Source: Clostridia bacterium (lineage in GTDB: Bacteria; Bacillota; Peptococcia; Peptococcales; BICA1-8). Taken from it: a stretch of DNA of 39,835 nt. The notes below the pieces were generated by a model. The model did not search any database, had not been told where the DNA came from, and worked only from the letters and a program-made list of their open reading frames with translations. Shown piece by piece: positions 9,183-20,476 of this stretch (its first letter is position 1; every line of letters begins with the position of its first letter). The translations under genes and the position numbers were made by a program. The stretch covers positions 1 through 39,835 of the forward strand of contig JASKKI010000015.1 of assembly GCA_030154225.1 (NCBI GenBank). The letters are read 5' to 3'.

Positions 9183-9222
9183 CCTGCTAAACAAACAAGT
9201 TTGGTAGCAGGTTTCACCTCCT
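9183..9222 (-). promoter_or_regulatory. yidC leader: orphan Shine-Dalgarno and SD-sequestering hairpin
   Basis: After yidD the minus strand carries AGGAGGTG (9222-9215). Six bases after AGGAGG is CTG (9210-9208), which opens a seven-codon frame (CTG CTA CCA AAC TTG TTT) ending at TAG (9189-9187), in the same phase as yidC. CCTGCT...AAAC (9211-9199) can pair with GTTT-AGCAGG (9192-9183), hiding part of the yidC ribosome-binding site. This looks like a leader that could couple translation of a short peptide to yidC initiation. It is an inference from sequence only. Confidence 0.4.
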
Positions 9223-9228
9223 CAAATT

Positions 9229-9453
9229 TTATTTAATAGAATCATAACCTCCAGGATGAAATGGATGACACTTTAAAATTCTGATTAAAGATAGAAAACT
9301 ACCTTTAAAAAATCCATAACGATTAATAGCTTGTAAAGCATATTCTGAACAAGTAGGATAAAACCTACATGTTCTACCTTTTAAAGGAGATATATAATTT
9401 TGATAAAATTTAATAACTATTATACTTAAACTAGTTAAAAGTTTATTAATCAT
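9229..9453 (-). CDS. yidD: Membrane protein insertion efficiency factor YidD
   Basis: Small membrane-associated protein encoded between rnpA and yidC in most bacteria; assists YidC-dependent insertion. The 74 residues include an N-terminal amphipathic segment and the family core [18 protein letters not shown] with its conserved cysteines, then [11 protein letters not shown]. Its ATG overlaps the rnpA stop (ATGA). Confidence 0.95.
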   Translation of the reverse strand: MINKLLTSLSIIVIKFYQNYISPLKGRTCRFYPTCSEYALQAINRYGFFKGSFLSLIRILKCHPFHPGGYDSIK

Positions 9454-9791
9454 TCCATCAATCTACCTTTTATTAATAATGATTCCATATTTTCTTCAAC
9501 ATCATGATAGCTTTTTCCTTTAATTTTTTGTCTAGCAATAAAAATTAAATCATAACCTGGTTTTATTTTTTTTATATTTTTCCGAGCTATTTCTCTTAAT
9601 TGTCTTTTTAAATAGTTCCTTTCATTAGCTTTACCAATTTTTTTAGAAATAGAAAAACCTATACGAGTATTATTTACTTCTCTGTTCTTTTTAATATAAA
9701 GTACTAAATATTGATTAGCAATAGATTTAGAACTTTTATAAATCCTTCTAAAATCAATATTTTTACGCAATCTATATTTTTTGGGCAACAA
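9450..9791 (-). CDS. rnpA: Ribonuclease P protein component RnpA
   Basis: Basic protein cofactor of RNase P, aiding 5' maturation of tRNA precursors. The 113 residues contain the family signature [15 protein letters not shown] and a very basic composition. The start is one of two consecutive TTG codons (9791 or 9788) after AGGGGA. It lies between rpmH and yidD as is almost universal. A symmetrical hairpin at 9838-9861 separates it from rpmH and may act as an attenuator. Confidence 0.95.
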   Translation of the reverse strand: MLPKKYRLRKNIDFRRIYKSSKSIANQYLVLYIKKNREVNNTRIGFSISKKIGKANERNYLKRQLREIARKNIKKIKPGYDLIFIARQKIKGKSYHDVEENMESLLIKGRLME

Positions 9792-9837
9792 AATATCATC
9801 CCCTCATGTAGCTTATTTTATACTATCTTTTAAATCT

Positions 9838-9861
9838 AAAAAGGCCTCTTGGGCCTTTTTT
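9838..9861. terminator. Bidirectional-looking terminator between rpmH and rnpA
   Basis: AAAAAGGCC, loop TCTTG, GGCCTTTTTT has A-runs and T-runs on both sides, so it could work on either strand. On the minus strand it would end part of the rpmH transcript before rnpA. Confidence 0.7.
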
Positions 9862-9952
9862 CGTACATGAGAAGTAATTCTATTATGAGTAGTATTGAAA
9901 AAAGTACAATAAACTTCCGTTTTATTTATATATTAAAAAACAAAAGTTATTA

Positions 9953-10087
9953 TTAAGCACTTAATCTTCTTCTTCCTTTTGATCTTCTTCTTTTTAAAAC
10001 ATTTCTACCAGTTGAACTACCCATTCTTTTACGAAAACCATGTACTCTTTTATGTTTTCTATTTTTTGGCTGATAAGTTCTTTTCAT
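9953..10087 (-). CDS. rpmH: 50S ribosomal protein L34
   Basis: This 44-residue, very basic ribosomal protein reads [20 protein letters not shown] at its start and ends [13 protein letters not shown], the L34 signature. It has an ATG start with AGAGGGGGTG upstream. It is the first minus-strand gene next to the origin, and the neighbouring gap carries DnaA boxes, as in most bacteria. Confidence 0.97.
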   Translation of the reverse strand: MKRTYQPKNRKHKRVHGFRKRMGSSTGRNVLKRRRSKGRRRLSA

Positions 10088-10424
10088 TTGAAAACACCCC
10101 CTCTGCAAAATCACATATATATGAATATTTATAAATACTTAAAATAATTATCCACACACACAAAAGATTATATCTTATCAATTATGTAGGGTCAAGTTTA
10201 TATCTCTTATATCGATAATTTGTGGATAATTTTTTTTAACTATATCTATAGTTGTTGATAACTCCTATTAATCATGGTATTATTTACTTGCTATTTTCTT
10301 AATATTAATTTTTTTATCCACAAAATTAAGTACTTTATTCACATATTGTGGATAAATCTGTGAATAATTTTTAAATATTTAACTATTTTTTAAACTTTAT
10401 TTATTTTTTATTGGGGGTAATACA
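10088..10424. other. Origin region, upstream DnaA-box cluster
   Basis: The rpmH-dnaA gap holds four perfect DnaA boxes: TTATCCACA at 10148-10156 and 10314-10322, and TGTGGATAA at 10221-10229 and 10347-10355. Two one-mismatch boxes lie at 10335-10343 and 10359-10367. The rest is highly AT-rich. The cluster corresponds to the incA/incB part of a bipartite Firmicute oriC. It likely also autoregulates dnaA. Confidence 0.9.
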
Positions 10425-11771
10425 ATGCTTAAATCACAACTTTCCCATATCTGGAAAGAAACACTGCAACTATTAGAAAAAGATCTCAGTAAACCAAGTT
10501 TTGAAACCTGGTTTAAATCAACAGAGTTAATAGCCTATTATGATGATTATCTAATCATTAGTACTCCTAATGAATTTGCAAAAGATTGGTTACAAAACCG
10601 TTATATAGATTTAATTAAATCTAAATTGCAATCACTTTTAAATCATTCGGTTAATTTAAAATTTGTAGTTGCACAGCAAAAAGAAGAAGAGATCCAAAAA
10701 ATTAAAGAAAATAAAGTAAGTAACATTAAAAATAATGAAGATTATACTGGTAATCATTTAAATCCAAAATATACTTTCGATACTTTTGTTGTAGGTAATA
10801 GTAATAGATTTGCCCATGCAGCTTCGTTAGCAGTAGCCGAATCAGTAGCTAAAGCCTATAACCCTTTATTTATCTATGGAGGGGTTGGATTAGGAAAAAC
10901 TCATCTTATGCATGCCATTGGTCATTATGTTATAGAAACAAATAAAAATGCAAAAGTTGTTTATGTCTCATCAGAGAAATTTACTAATGAATTAATAGAT
11001 GGTATTAGAGATGATAAAACAACCGATTTCCGTAATAAATATAGAAATATTGATGTTTTATTAATAGATGATATTCAATTTTTAGCAAAAAAAGAAAGAA
11101 CACAAGAAGAATTTTTCCATACATTTAATGCTTTGTATGAAGCTAACAGACAAATAATTATATCCAGTGACCGTCCACCTAAAGAAATTCCTACCCTTGA
11201 AGACCGTTTAAGGACTAGATTTGAATGGGGTTTAATTACTGATATTCAACCACCAGATTTAGAAACAAGGATAGCTATTTTAAGAAAAAAAGCCCAAATG
11301 GAAAACATTGATGTAGATAATGAAGTGATGTTATACATAGCCGATAAAATTCAATCAAATATTAGAGAATTAGAAGGAGCTTTAATAAGGGTAATAGCAT
11401 ATTCTTCATTAAATAATAACGAAATAACTTTGGATTTAGCTATTGAAGCATTAAAAGATATTATACCTGCTAATAAACCCAGACCTATTACACCAGAACT
11501 TATTCAGGAAAAAGTATCGGAAATATTTTCTCTCAAAGTAGAAGAACTAAAAGCAAAGAAAAGAACAAAAAGTGTTGCATTTCCACGACAAATTGCTATG
11601 TATTTATGTCGAGAATTGACAGATTTATCTTTACCTAAAATAGGAGATATATTTGGAGGTAGAGACCACACAACGGTAATCCATGCCTGTGAAAAAATTT
11701 CTTCAGAAATGTTAAAAGACCCATCTATCCAAGAAACAATAAACAAAATAAAAGAGAGACTACATAGTTAA
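10425..11771 (+). CDS. dnaA: Chromosomal replication initiator DnaA
   Basis: AAA+ initiator that binds DnaA boxes and opens the origin. Full length at 448 residues. Domain I spans 1-80 (helicase-loading region) and a Lys/Glu/Asn-rich linker 84-112. Walker A is GGVGLGKT (152-159), Walker B LLIDDIQF (212-219), and sensor/arginine-finger box [12 protein letters not shown] is at 258-269. The domain IV signature [14 protein letters not shown] (411-424) reads the boxes. The start ATG follows GGGGG. DnaA-box clusters lie on both sides, suggesting autoregulation. Confidence 0.98.
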   Translation: MLKSQLSHIWKETLQLLEKDLSKPSFETWFKSTELIAYYDDYLIISTPNEFAKDWLQNRYIDLIKSKLQSLLNHSVNLKFVVAQQKEEEIQKIKENKVSNIKNNEDYTGNHLNPKYTFDTFVVGNSNRFAHAASLAVAESVAKAYNPLFIYGGVGLGKTHLMHAIGHYVIETNKNAKVVYVSSEKFTNELIDGIRDDKTTDFRNKYRNIDVLLIDDIQFLAKKERTQEEFFHTFNALYEANRQIIISSDRPPKEIPTLEDRLRTRFEWGLITDIQPPDLETRIAILRKKAQMENIDVDNEVMLYIADKIQSNIRELEGALIRVIAYSSLNNNEITLDLAIEALKDIIPANKPRPITPELIQEKVSEIFSLKVEELKAKKRTKSVAFPRQIAMYLCRELTDLSLPKIGDIFGGRDHTTVIHACEKISSEMLKDPSIQETINKIKERLHS

Positions 11772-11772
11772 T

Positions 11773-11936
11773 TGTGGATAAACTTATTAATAAAATGTTA
11801 ATAGTATGTTAATGATGTGTGGATATTTTATCAACCTGTTAATATGTGGACAAACTGTTTTATTTATTAACACAATTATAAACATCCTTTAAAATAATAA
11901 ATATAAAGCTTGTCCACCTTTTTCCACATATCCACA
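11773..11936. other. Origin region, downstream DnaA-box cluster
   Basis: The dnaA-dnaN gap begins with a perfect TGTGGATAA (11773-11781). It continues with near-boxes TGTGGATAT (11818-11826), TGTGGACAA (11845-11853), TTGTCCACC (11910-11918), TTTTCCACA (11920-11928) and ATATCCACA (11928-11936). The last three are packed in one orientation toward the unwinding region, the layout of the basal unwinding system in Bacillus oriC. Confidence 0.85.
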
Positions 11937-11937
11937 G

Positions 11938-11990
11938 CTATTACTACTATAACTATTATATATATTCTTATTTTATAAAAATATTCCTGA
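11938..11990 (+). other. DnaA-trio and DNA unwinding element
   Basis: Immediately after the last box the plus strand reads CTA TTA CTA CTA TAA CTA TTA, the complement of the 3'-GAT/AAT-5' triplets on which DnaA filaments assemble. An uninterrupted A/T tract runs to about 11985. This is the most likely site of initial strand opening. Confidence 0.8.
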
Positions 11991-12009
11991 AGAAAGGCTG
12001 GTTTTTATT

Positions 12010-13116
12010 TTGAAAATTATCGCTACTAAAGAAAATCTTTTAACTGGTATTCAAACTGTTCAAAAAGCTATATCTAATAAAAACACAATTCCTATTTTGT
12101 CCGGTATTTATATGAAAGCTAAAAACAATAAATTATATTTTGCAGCAACTGATCTAGAAATAGGTATTGAATGTAAAGTTCCCGTACAAGTTTTAGAAGA
12201 AGGGGAAATAGTTATACCTGCTCGCCATTTTTCCGAATTAGTTAGAAAATTACCAAATACAAAAATTACCTTTACATATTTACCAGAAATTATTGGATTA
12301 AATATCCAATATGATGAAGCTGAAGTAGATTTAAAAGGATGGTTAGGAGAAGAATTTCCAGTTATTCCAGATTTAGAAGAAGAATATTGCTTTGAAATGG
12401 ATGTAAACTTACTAAGAAATATGATTAAACAAACTATTTTTGCAACTGCCGTTGATGATAGTAGGCCAATATTTACTGGAGCATTATTTGAAATAGAAGG
12501 TAATGGATTAAATATAGTTACTACCGATACTCATAGATTGGCTTTAAGAACAGGAAAAATAAATACTTCGTATGATAAAGGACTAAATGTAATTGTACCT
12601 GGTAAGACATTAAGTGAAGTAAGCCGTATTGCTAAGGAAGAAGAATTAATAAAAATTAAAGGTAATTATAACCAAATATCTTTTGAAACTGAAGAAGCAC
12701 GAATAATTTCTCGTATCATAGATGGTAAATTTCCCAATTATAGGCAGGTTATTCCACAGGAATATAAAACATTTGTTAAAACAAAAACTAGAGCTTTTCA
12801 GGAAATAATAGAAAGGGCAAATTTATTTACAAATGAAAAAGATGGTACAAGTATTATCAAGGTATCTATAAGTGATGGATTATTACAAGTTTCTTCTAAA
12901 TCACAGATTGGAAAAGTTGAAGAAAAATTACCTATATATGTCGAAGGTGAAAGTATAGAAATATCTTTTAATGCTAAATATTTATTAGATGCATTAAAAG
13001 TAATTGATTCCGAAGATCTAAATATTACATTAACTGGTTCATTAAGTCCAGGAATAATAAAGCCTGGAAATCATGAAAATTTTATATACTTAATATTACC
13101 TTTAAGAACTGTTTAA
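12010..13116 (+). CDS. dnaN: DNA polymerase III beta subunit (sliding clamp)
   Basis: Ring-shaped dimeric clamp that tethers polymerase to DNA. The 368-residue length is standard for the three-domain clamp. Recognisable stretches are NTIPILSGIYM near the N-terminus, DSRPIFTGALFE and TDTHRLALRTG in the middle domain, and the C-terminal ILPLRTV. I use the TTG start at 12010, behind GAAAGG and matching the family N-terminus MKIIATKENLL. recF follows after 17 bases with no yaaA gene between. Confidence 0.97.
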   Translation: MKIIATKENLLTGIQTVQKAISNKNTIPILSGIYMKAKNNKLYFAATDLEIGIECKVPVQVLEEGEIVIPARHFSELVRKLPNTKITFTYLPEIIGLNIQYDEAEVDLKGWLGEEFPVIPDLEEEYCFEMDVNLLRNMIKQTIFATAVDDSRPIFTGALFEIEGNGLNIVTTDTHRLALRTGKINTSYDKGLNVIVPGKTLSEVSRIAKEEELIKIKGNYNQISFETEEARIISRIIDGKFPNYRQVIPQEYKTFVKTKTRAFQEIIERANLFTNEKDGTSIIKVSISDGLLQVSSKSQIGKVEEKLPIYVEGESIEISFNAKYLLDALKVIDSEDLNITLTGSLSPGIIKPGNHENFIYLILPLRTV

Positions 13117-13133
13117 TTTGGAGTGCAAAATAA

Positions 13134-14264
13134 GTGATTTTAAAAGATGTTATCCTTGAAAACTATCGTAATTATTTAAATTTAGAAATCGAACTTGATA
13201 ATAATATAAATTTATTTATCGGTGAGAATGCCCAAGGAAAAACTAATTTTATTGAAGCTGTTCATTACCTTGCTACAGGAAGAACCTTTCGTAGTAACAA
13301 AGACCTGGAAATAATAAATTGGGAAAAAAATTACTTTCGTATTAAAGGAAAATTAATTAAAAAAAATTTAAATAGGGAATTTTTATTAGATATATATTAT
13401 GACCGGCAAGGAAATAAGAAGGTTAAAATAAATGGGGTTAAATATAAAAAAATCTCTGATTTATTTGGTTATCTTCAAGTTGTTATTTTTTCTCCTGATG
13501 ATTTAAACATTATAAAAGGTTCACCTGCAGAAAGAAGAAAATATATTGACTTAGAAATTTGCCAACTAATTTCAACATATTATAATACCTTGAGTACTTA
13601 TAATAAAGTATTACAGCAAAGAAATAATTTATTAAAAGAAATAAGAGATAATAATCAAAAAATAGATATTTTAGAAGTTTGGGATGAACAGTTAGTTAAA
13701 TACGGAAGTATTATCATAAAAAACAGAATAGAATTTTTAAGTAAAGTAGTTCCTTTAGCTAGAAGAAACCAAGATGAGATAACTAATGGAAAAGAAAAAC
13801 TGGATATAACATATAATTCTTCAATAATAAGTACTCCTACAGTAGAAATAAGAACAATAGAAAAAAATTTTATAGATAAAATCAAACAAAATAAAAATAA
13901 TGAAATAAAAAAAGCTATTACCCTTTTTGGACCTCATAGAGACGATATAATTTTTTATATTGAGGGTAAAGATTTAAAAACTTTTGGTTCACAAGGACAA
14001 CAAAGAACTGCAATTTTATCATTAAAAATGGCAGAACTAAATTTATTTTATTATAATAATGAAGAATACCCTTTATTATTACTGGATGATGTAATGTCTG
14101 AATTAGATGATTATAGAAGAGAATTTTTAATGAAGGTAATTAGAAATAATAATATTCAAACATTAATTACAGGAGCAAATGCTGAATTATTGGATATTAA
14201 TATTGAAAATAAAGAAGTTTTTAATGTAGTAAATGGAACGATTAAGGGTTCAAGGAGGTTCTAG
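13134..14264 (+). CDS. recF: DNA replication and repair protein RecF
   Basis: SMC-like ATPase that helps load RecA on gapped DNA. 376 residues. Walker A is GENAQGKT (30-37), the ABC signature is in GSQGQQRTAIL (about 284-294), and Walker B is LLLLDDVMSELD (about 315-326). The start is GTG after GGAGTG. It lies between dnaN and remB in the initiation operon. Confidence 0.97.
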   Translation: MILKDVILENYRNYLNLEIELDNNINLFIGENAQGKTNFIEAVHYLATGRTFRSNKDLEIINWEKNYFRIKGKLIKKNLNREFLLDIYYDRQGNKKVKINGVKYKKISDLFGYLQVVIFSPDDLNIIKGSPAERRKYIDLEICQLISTYYNTLSTYNKVLQQRNNLLKEIRDNNQKIDILEVWDEQLVKYGSIIIKNRIEFLSKVVPLARRNQDEITNGKEKLDITYNSSIISTPTVEIRTIEKNFIDKIKQNKNNEIKKAITLFGPHRDDIIFYIEGKDLKTFGSQGQQRTAILSLKMAELNLFYYNNEEYPLLLLDDVMSELDDYRREFLMKVIRNNNIQTLITGANAELLDINIENKEVFNVVNGTIKGSRRF

Positions 14265-14267
14265 ATT

Positions 14268-14537
14268 TTGTTTTTACATTTAGGTGAAGATATTATAGTA
14301 CCAAAAAATTCTGTTATTGGTATATTTGATAAAGAAAAATGTTCTAGTTCAATAATTACCAGGGAATTTATAGAAATTGCAGAATCGGAAAAAAAAATGT
14401 TAAGAATCGGATCTGATGAAAAAATTAGAACTTTTGTTTTAACAAATGAAGGTATTTATTTATCGCCTATTTCATCCATAACATTATTAAAAAGATTCCA
14501 GCAAATTTATGAGTTAGGTAACGATGAAAATTCTTAA
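14268..14537 (+). CDS. remB: Extracellular matrix regulator RemB family (DUF370, YaaB)
   Basis: An 89-residue protein of the RemA/RemB family. RemA is a DNA-binding regulator of matrix genes in Bacillus, and RemB (YaaB) is its paralogue encoded after recF. The sequence MFLHLGEDIIVPKNSVIGIFD and the position between recF and gyrB fit RemB. The start is TTG, preceded by AAGGAGG, three bases after the recF stop. Function in this organism is inferred from family and position only. Confidence 0.88.
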   Translation: MFLHLGEDIIVPKNSVIGIFDKEKCSSSIITREFIEIAESEKKMLRIGSDEKIRTFVLTNEGIYLSPISSITLLKRFQQIYELGNDENS

Positions 14538-14557
14538 CCGGGTTTAAACCGGTTATT
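14535..14557 (+). terminator. Hairpin after remB
   Basis: AACCGG, loop GTTTAAA, CCGGTT is followed by ATTTAAATTT. The stem is good but the U-tract is poor. It separates the dnaA-remB group from the gyrB promoter. Confidence 0.45.
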
Positions 14558-14621
14558 TAAATTTATAAGAATAAATAAAAACAAAGATTAAGAAGAAAAT
14601 TAAGTGGTATCTTTACAGATA

Positions 14622-14650
14622 TTGCTAACTTATTAACACTTTGATATAAT
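14622..14650 (+). promoter_or_regulatory. gyrB promoter
   Basis: TTGCTA (14622-14627), a 17-base spacer and TATAAT (14645-14650) with an extended TG at 14642-14643. The gyrB start is 38 bases downstream. Confidence 0.75.
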
Positions 14651-14660
14651 TTTAATTTAG

Positions 14661-16595
<1,935 letters not shown>

Positions 16596-16607
16596 ACCAG
16601 TTATGGA

Positions 16608-16640
16608 GTGTATAAATGTTGTAACATTTATACACTTTTA
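16608..16640 (+). terminator. Terminator after gyrB
   Basis: A perfect 13-bp inverted repeat (GTGTATAAATGTT, GT, AACATTTATACAC) is followed by TTTTATTTT. Confidence 0.85.
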
Positions 16641-16758
16641 TTTTAGAAAATATTTATTTTGGTTTATAATTATGGTAGTTGTTATTAAGTCATAATATTT
16701 TTTAGAGTTAATAGCTTTGATCAGCTATTAAATTATAAATTTATTTCAAGGAGTTGAT

Positions 16759-17145
16759 ATGATGAAATGTGAATTTACCCATGCATGTATAAGGGTGATG
16801 GATTTAGAAAAATCTTTAGATTTTTACCAAAATGCTTTAGGTCTAAAGGAATCCAGGAGAAAAGATTTTCCCGAACATAAATTTACTCTGGTCTATTTAA
16901 AAGATGACATAACTGATTTTGAATTAGAATTGACTTATAATTATGACCAGAAAGAACCTTATCAAATTGGTAACGGTTTTAGCCACTTGGCAGTTTTAGT
17001 TGATGATTTAGAAGCAATGCATCAAAAACATAAAGAAATGGGTTATGAAGTTACAGATTTAAAAGGACTACCAGGTTCACCTCCTAAATATTATTTTATT
17101 AGTGATCCTGATGGGTATAGAACAGAGATTATTCGTAAAGAATAG
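16759..17145 (+). CDS. Lactoylglutathione lyase-like VOC family protein
   Basis: A 128-residue protein with two betaalphabetabetabeta units of the vicinal-oxygen-chelate fold. The four expected metal ligands of glyoxalase I can be placed: His8 (FTHACIRV), Glu57 (ELELTYN), His76 (FSHLAVLV) and Glu123 (YRTEIIR). Closest in pattern to GloA, which isomerises the methylglyoxal-thiol hemithioacetal. In a Firmicute the thiol may not be glutathione. RBS AAGGAG fits the first ATG; the next codon is also ATG. It sits alone between the gyrB terminator and a large-loop hairpin. Confidence 0.85.
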   Translation: MMKCEFTHACIRVMDLEKSLDFYQNALGLKESRRKDFPEHKFTLVYLKDDITDFELELTYNYDQKEPYQIGNGFSHLAVLVDDLEAMHQKHKEMGYEVTDLKGLPGSPPKYYFISDPDGYRTEIIRKE

Positions 17146-17186
17146 ATAGTTTGTTAAAAAATTTCATCTAGCTTTGTTACATAATG

Positions 17187-17243
17187 GGGCCGAACTCTTC
17201 TAGTATTTAATTATTTATACTTATGGTTTCGGCCCTTAGTTTT
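17187..17243 (+). terminator. Large-loop hairpin after the VOC gene
   Basis: GGGCCGAA (17187-17194) pairs with TTCGGCCC (17228-17235), followed by TTAGTTTTT. The 33-base loop is unusually long for a terminator, so confidence is moderate. Confidence 0.4.
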
Positions 17244-17353
17244 TGGCCATTTTTATTTTATTTATTAACACTTTAAATAATTTACTTTATAAATATAAAA
17301 TTACACAATTGGGGAATAATAAAGATAATGAATGAATTAATTAGGATGTTGTT

Positions 17354-17803
17354 ATGAGGGATAAATTGTTTTCTGGTGCAGTTGCCGGTCTTATAGGGGC
17401 AGGAATTGTTGGTTTAATTAGCTCTATTTTAAAAAGGTTTAGAATTTATGAGTATACATATATGGATACTGCAGCTTCTTTAATTTATCCTTATAAAGAA
17501 GCAGGAACTTTAGCCTGGTATGTTGTTGGCTGGTTGAACAATTTTATTATTGGAATAATCTTAGGAATTATTTTAGTTTACATTTTAGCATGGACCGGTA
17601 AGGATTATGGAATTTTAAAAGGTACCATATTCGGATTAGTATGGTGGTTTATTCTGACAGTAATCATTCAACCGGAACTTTTTGAATGGGGTAGATTTCA
17701 TGAAACAAAAAGTTTAGTTATATGTCTTTTTAGAGATGTTCTTTTTGGTATTGTAACTAGTTATATAATAATTAAATATACAGACTTAATAAACCCGGTT
17801 TAA
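17354..17803 (+). CDS. Small membrane protein, four predicted helices
   Basis: I do not recognise a named family. The 149 residues contain four hydrophobic stretches: 5-25 (LFSGAVAGLIGAGIVGLISSI), about 53-80 (LAWYVVGWLNNFIIGIILGIILVYILA), about 87-105 (ILKGTIFGLVWWFILTVII) and about 123-141. The Gly-rich first helix and the GIILGI pattern suggest tight helix packing. The region between helices three and four carries a conserved-looking PELFEWGRFHETKS. The hairpin that ends the transcript overlaps its stop codon. Confident as a gene by length and context; function unknown. Confidence 0.7.
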   Translation: MRDKLFSGAVAGLIGAGIVGLISSILKRFRIYEYTYMDTAASLIYPYKEAGTLAWYVVGWLNNFIIGIILGIILVYILAWTGKDYGILKGTIFGLVWWFILTVIIQPELFEWGRFHETKSLVICLFRDVLFGIVTSYIIIKYTDLINPV

Positions 17804-17817
17804 AAAACACCGGGTTT
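17791..17817 (+). terminator. Hairpin at the end of the membrane-protein gene
   Basis: AAACCCGGT (17791-17799) pairs with ACCGGGTTT (17809-17817), enclosing the stop codon. The following T-tract is interrupted. Confidence 0.5.
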
Positions 17818-17825
17818 ATCTATTA

Positions 17826-17854
17826 TTGATTTCCTTTTTACTAAAAGGTATACT
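17826..17854 (+). promoter_or_regulatory. gyrA promoter
   Basis: TTGATT (17826-17831), a 17-base spacer and TATACT (17849-17854), about 97 bases before the gyrA start. Confidence 0.55.
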
Positions 17855-17950
17855 AATATAGGTATATTCCATACTTTTCTTAGCTCTTATTTTAAAAATA
17901 GGATAACAAATTATATATTTGGATTAGACATTGAAAGGAGAAACCAAGTA

Positions 17951-20383
17951 GTGGAGAATTTCACCCATGGTAAAATTTTACCTATAAAAATTGAAGATGA
18001 AATGCAAAAATCTTATATAGATTATGCAATGAGTGTTATTGTCGGGCGAGCTCTTCCTGATGTTAGGGACGGTTTAAAACCTGTTCATAGACGTATTCTT
18101 TACTCCATGTATAAAACGGGAATGACTCCGGACAAGCCTTATAAAAAGTCAGCACACGTTGTTGGTGACGTTTTAGCTAAATATCATCCTCATGGAGATA
18201 GTGCAGTATATGATGCAATGGTCCGGATGGCCCAGCCTTTTTCTACTCGTTATCCTTTAGTTGATGGTCATGGTAATTTTGGTTCCGTTGATGGCGATTC
18301 CGCTGCAGCCATGCGTTATACAGAGGTAAGAATGTCTAAACTGGCAACTGAACTATTATCTGACATTGAAAAAAATACAATTGATTATATTCCTAACTAT
18401 GATGAATCTCTGGAAGAACCTATTGTTTTACCTTCAAGGTACCCTAATTTATTAGTAAATGGATCTTCCGGAATAGCTGTTGGTATGGCTACCAATATTC
18501 CACCCCATAACCTAGGAGAAGTAATTAATGGTGTAATTGCTCTCATCGATAACCCAAATATTACAAGTAAAGAATTGATGAAAATTGTTAAAGGACCTGA
18601 TTTTCCCACTGGCGGTATTATTATGGGTAAAAAAGGTATTAAACAGGCGTATGAAACAGGACGGGGTGTAGTTAGAGTCAGAGCTAAAACCCAAATTGAA
18701 AAAATGAATAACGGTAAAATGAGGATCGTGGCTACCGAAATACCCTATCTGGTCAACAAAGCTAGATTAATTGAAAAAATTGCCGAACTGGTAAGGGATA
18801 AGAAAATTGATGGTATAACTGATTTAAGGGATGAATCTGATCGTTCGGGAATGAGAATTGTTATTGAATTGAGAAGGGATGTTAACCCCCAGGTTATCCT
18901 GAACCAGTTATATAAAAATACCCAGTTACAGGAAACCTTTGGTGTTATTATGCTAGCCTTAGTTGATGGTGAGCCTAAGGTTTTAAGTTTAAAAGAAGTA
19001 TTATTTTATTATTTAGAACATCAAAAAGATGTTGTAGTGCGCAGGACCAAATATGAATTAAACAAAGCAGAAGAAAGGGCTCATATTGTTGAAGGTTTAA
19101 GGATAGCTTTAAACAATCTAGATGAAGTTATTAAAACTATTAGGCAGTCTAGAACAACGGAAGAAGCTAGGACCAATTTAATGACTAAATTCGGCCTTAG
19201 TGAAAAACAAGCTCAGGCCATTTTGGACATGCGTTTGCAAAAGCTTACCGGATTAGAAAGGGAAAAATTAGAGGAAGAATATAAAATTTTAATGGAAAAA
19301 ATTGAATATTATCGAAGTGTATTAGCAGATGAAACAATGGTTTACGATATTATTAAAGAAGAAATAAGTATTATTAAGGAAAAATATACTGATGAAAGAA
19401 GAACAGAAATAAGTCTTTCTGATGATAAACTGGAAATGGAAGATTTAATAGCGGACGAAGATGTAGTAATTACTATCAGTCATAATGGATATATAAAAAG
19501 AATGCCCATTGATACCTATAAGAGCCAGCGGCGGGGTGGAAAAGGCATTACCGCAATGACAACAAAGGGTGAAGACTTTGTTGAGCAGTTATTCATAACT
19601 ACTACCCATAATTATTTACTTTTCTTTACTAATAAAGGTAAAGTATACAGGATAAAAGTATATGAAATACCTGAATCGGGAAGACAATCAAAAGGTACAG
19701 CAATAGTTAATCTTCTTTACATCAATGGTGATGAACAGATAACAACGGTAATACCAGTTAAAGAATATACTGATGGCTGGTACCTGTTAGCTGCAACCCA
19801 GAAAGGTATAGTCAAAAAAACATATTTAAGTGAATATGATACTTCCCGTAAAGATGGTATTATTGCCATTACTTTAGATGAAGATGATGAGTTAATGGGA
19901 GTACAATTGACAGATGGTAAACAGGATGTAATTTTGGTTACAAAAGAAGGTATGGCAATTCGCTTTAATGAACAGGATGTTCGACCAATGGGTAGGACAG
20001 CCCGTGGTGTTAGAGGAATAAATCTTGGTAATACTGATATTGTTGTTGGTATGGATATTGTAAGGGATAATGCTCAACTTCTGGTAATTACCGACAAAGG
20101 ATATGGAAAGCGAACTCCACTTGATGAGTATAGAACCCAAACCAGGGGCGGAAAGGGTATTATTACTTTACGCACTACACCCAGAAACGGTAAACTGGTA
20201 GGAACTAAAGTAGTAAAAGAAGGAGAAGAAATAATGATAATTTCTAAAGAAGGTATAATCATCAGATTAAAAGTTGATGATATATCTTCAATGAGTCGTA
20301 CTACCCAGGGAGTTCTTATTATGAGAGTAGGAGAAGATGATAGTGTTGTTGCCGTGGCTAGGGTAGTTGCTGATGATAATTAA
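17951..20383 (+). CDS. gyrA: DNA gyrase subunit A
   Basis: Breakage-reunion subunit of gyrase. 810 residues. The active-site tyrosine is Tyr123 ([10 protein letters not shown]). The quinolone-resistance region [10 protein letters not shown] has Ser84 and Asp88, the usual sensitive-type residues. The C-terminal beta-pinwheel contains a canonical GyrA box QRRGGKG (526-532), which marks gyrase rather than topoisomerase IV, and a degenerate box TRGGKG later. The start is GTG after AAAGGAG. It ends with a strong terminator. Confidence 0.98.
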   Translation: MENFTHGKILPIKIEDEMQKSYIDYAMSVIVGRALPDVRDGLKPVHRRILYSMYKTGMTPDKPYKKSAHVVGDVLAKYHPHGDSAVYDAMVRMAQPFSTRYPLVDGHGNFGSVDGDSAAAMRYTEVRMSKLATELLSDIEKNTIDYIPNYDESLEEPIVLPSRYPNLLVNGSSGIAVGMATNIPPHNLGEVINGVIALIDNPNITSKELMKIVKGPDFPTGGIIMGKKGIKQAYETGRGVVRVRAKTQIEKMNNGKMRIVATEIPYLVNKARLIEKIAELVRDKKIDGITDLRDESDRSGMRIVIELRRDVNPQVILNQLYKNTQLQETFGVIMLALVDGEPKVLSLKEVLFYYLEHQKDVVVRRTKYELNKAEERAHIVEGLRIALNNLDEVIKTIRQSRTTEEARTNLMTKFGLSEKQAQAILDMRLQKLTGLEREKLEEEYKILMEKIEYYRSVLADETMVYDIIKEEISIIKEKYTDERRTEISLSDDKLEMEDLIADEDVVITISHNGYIKRMPIDTYKSQRRGGKGITAMTTKGEDFVEQLFITTTHNYLLFFTNKGKVYRIKVYEIPESGRQSKGTAIVNLLYINGDEQITTVIPVKEYTDGWYLLAATQKGIVKKTYLSEYDTSRKDGIIAITLDEDDELMGVQLTDGKQDVILVTKEGMAIRFNEQDVRPMGRTARGVRGINLGNTDIVVGMDIVRDNAQLLVITDKGYGKRTPLDEYRTQTRGGKGIITLRTTPRNGKLVGTKVVKEGEEIMIISKEGIIIRLKVDDISSMSRTTQGVLIMRVGEDDSVVAVARVVADDN

Positions 20384-20393
20384 AAGGAAAATT

Positions 20394-20421
20394 AAAGAAC
20401 CGTATTATTTAACGGTTCTTT
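20394..20421 (+). terminator. Terminator after gyrA
   Basis: AAAGAACCGT and ACGGTTCTTT form a perfect 10-bp stem around an 8-base loop, followed by ATTTATT. Confidence 0.8.
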
Positions 20422-20476
20422 ATTTATTAAATCTAATTGTATAAGGAAAAATAAGTTAAGAAAGGAGTGATATAGA

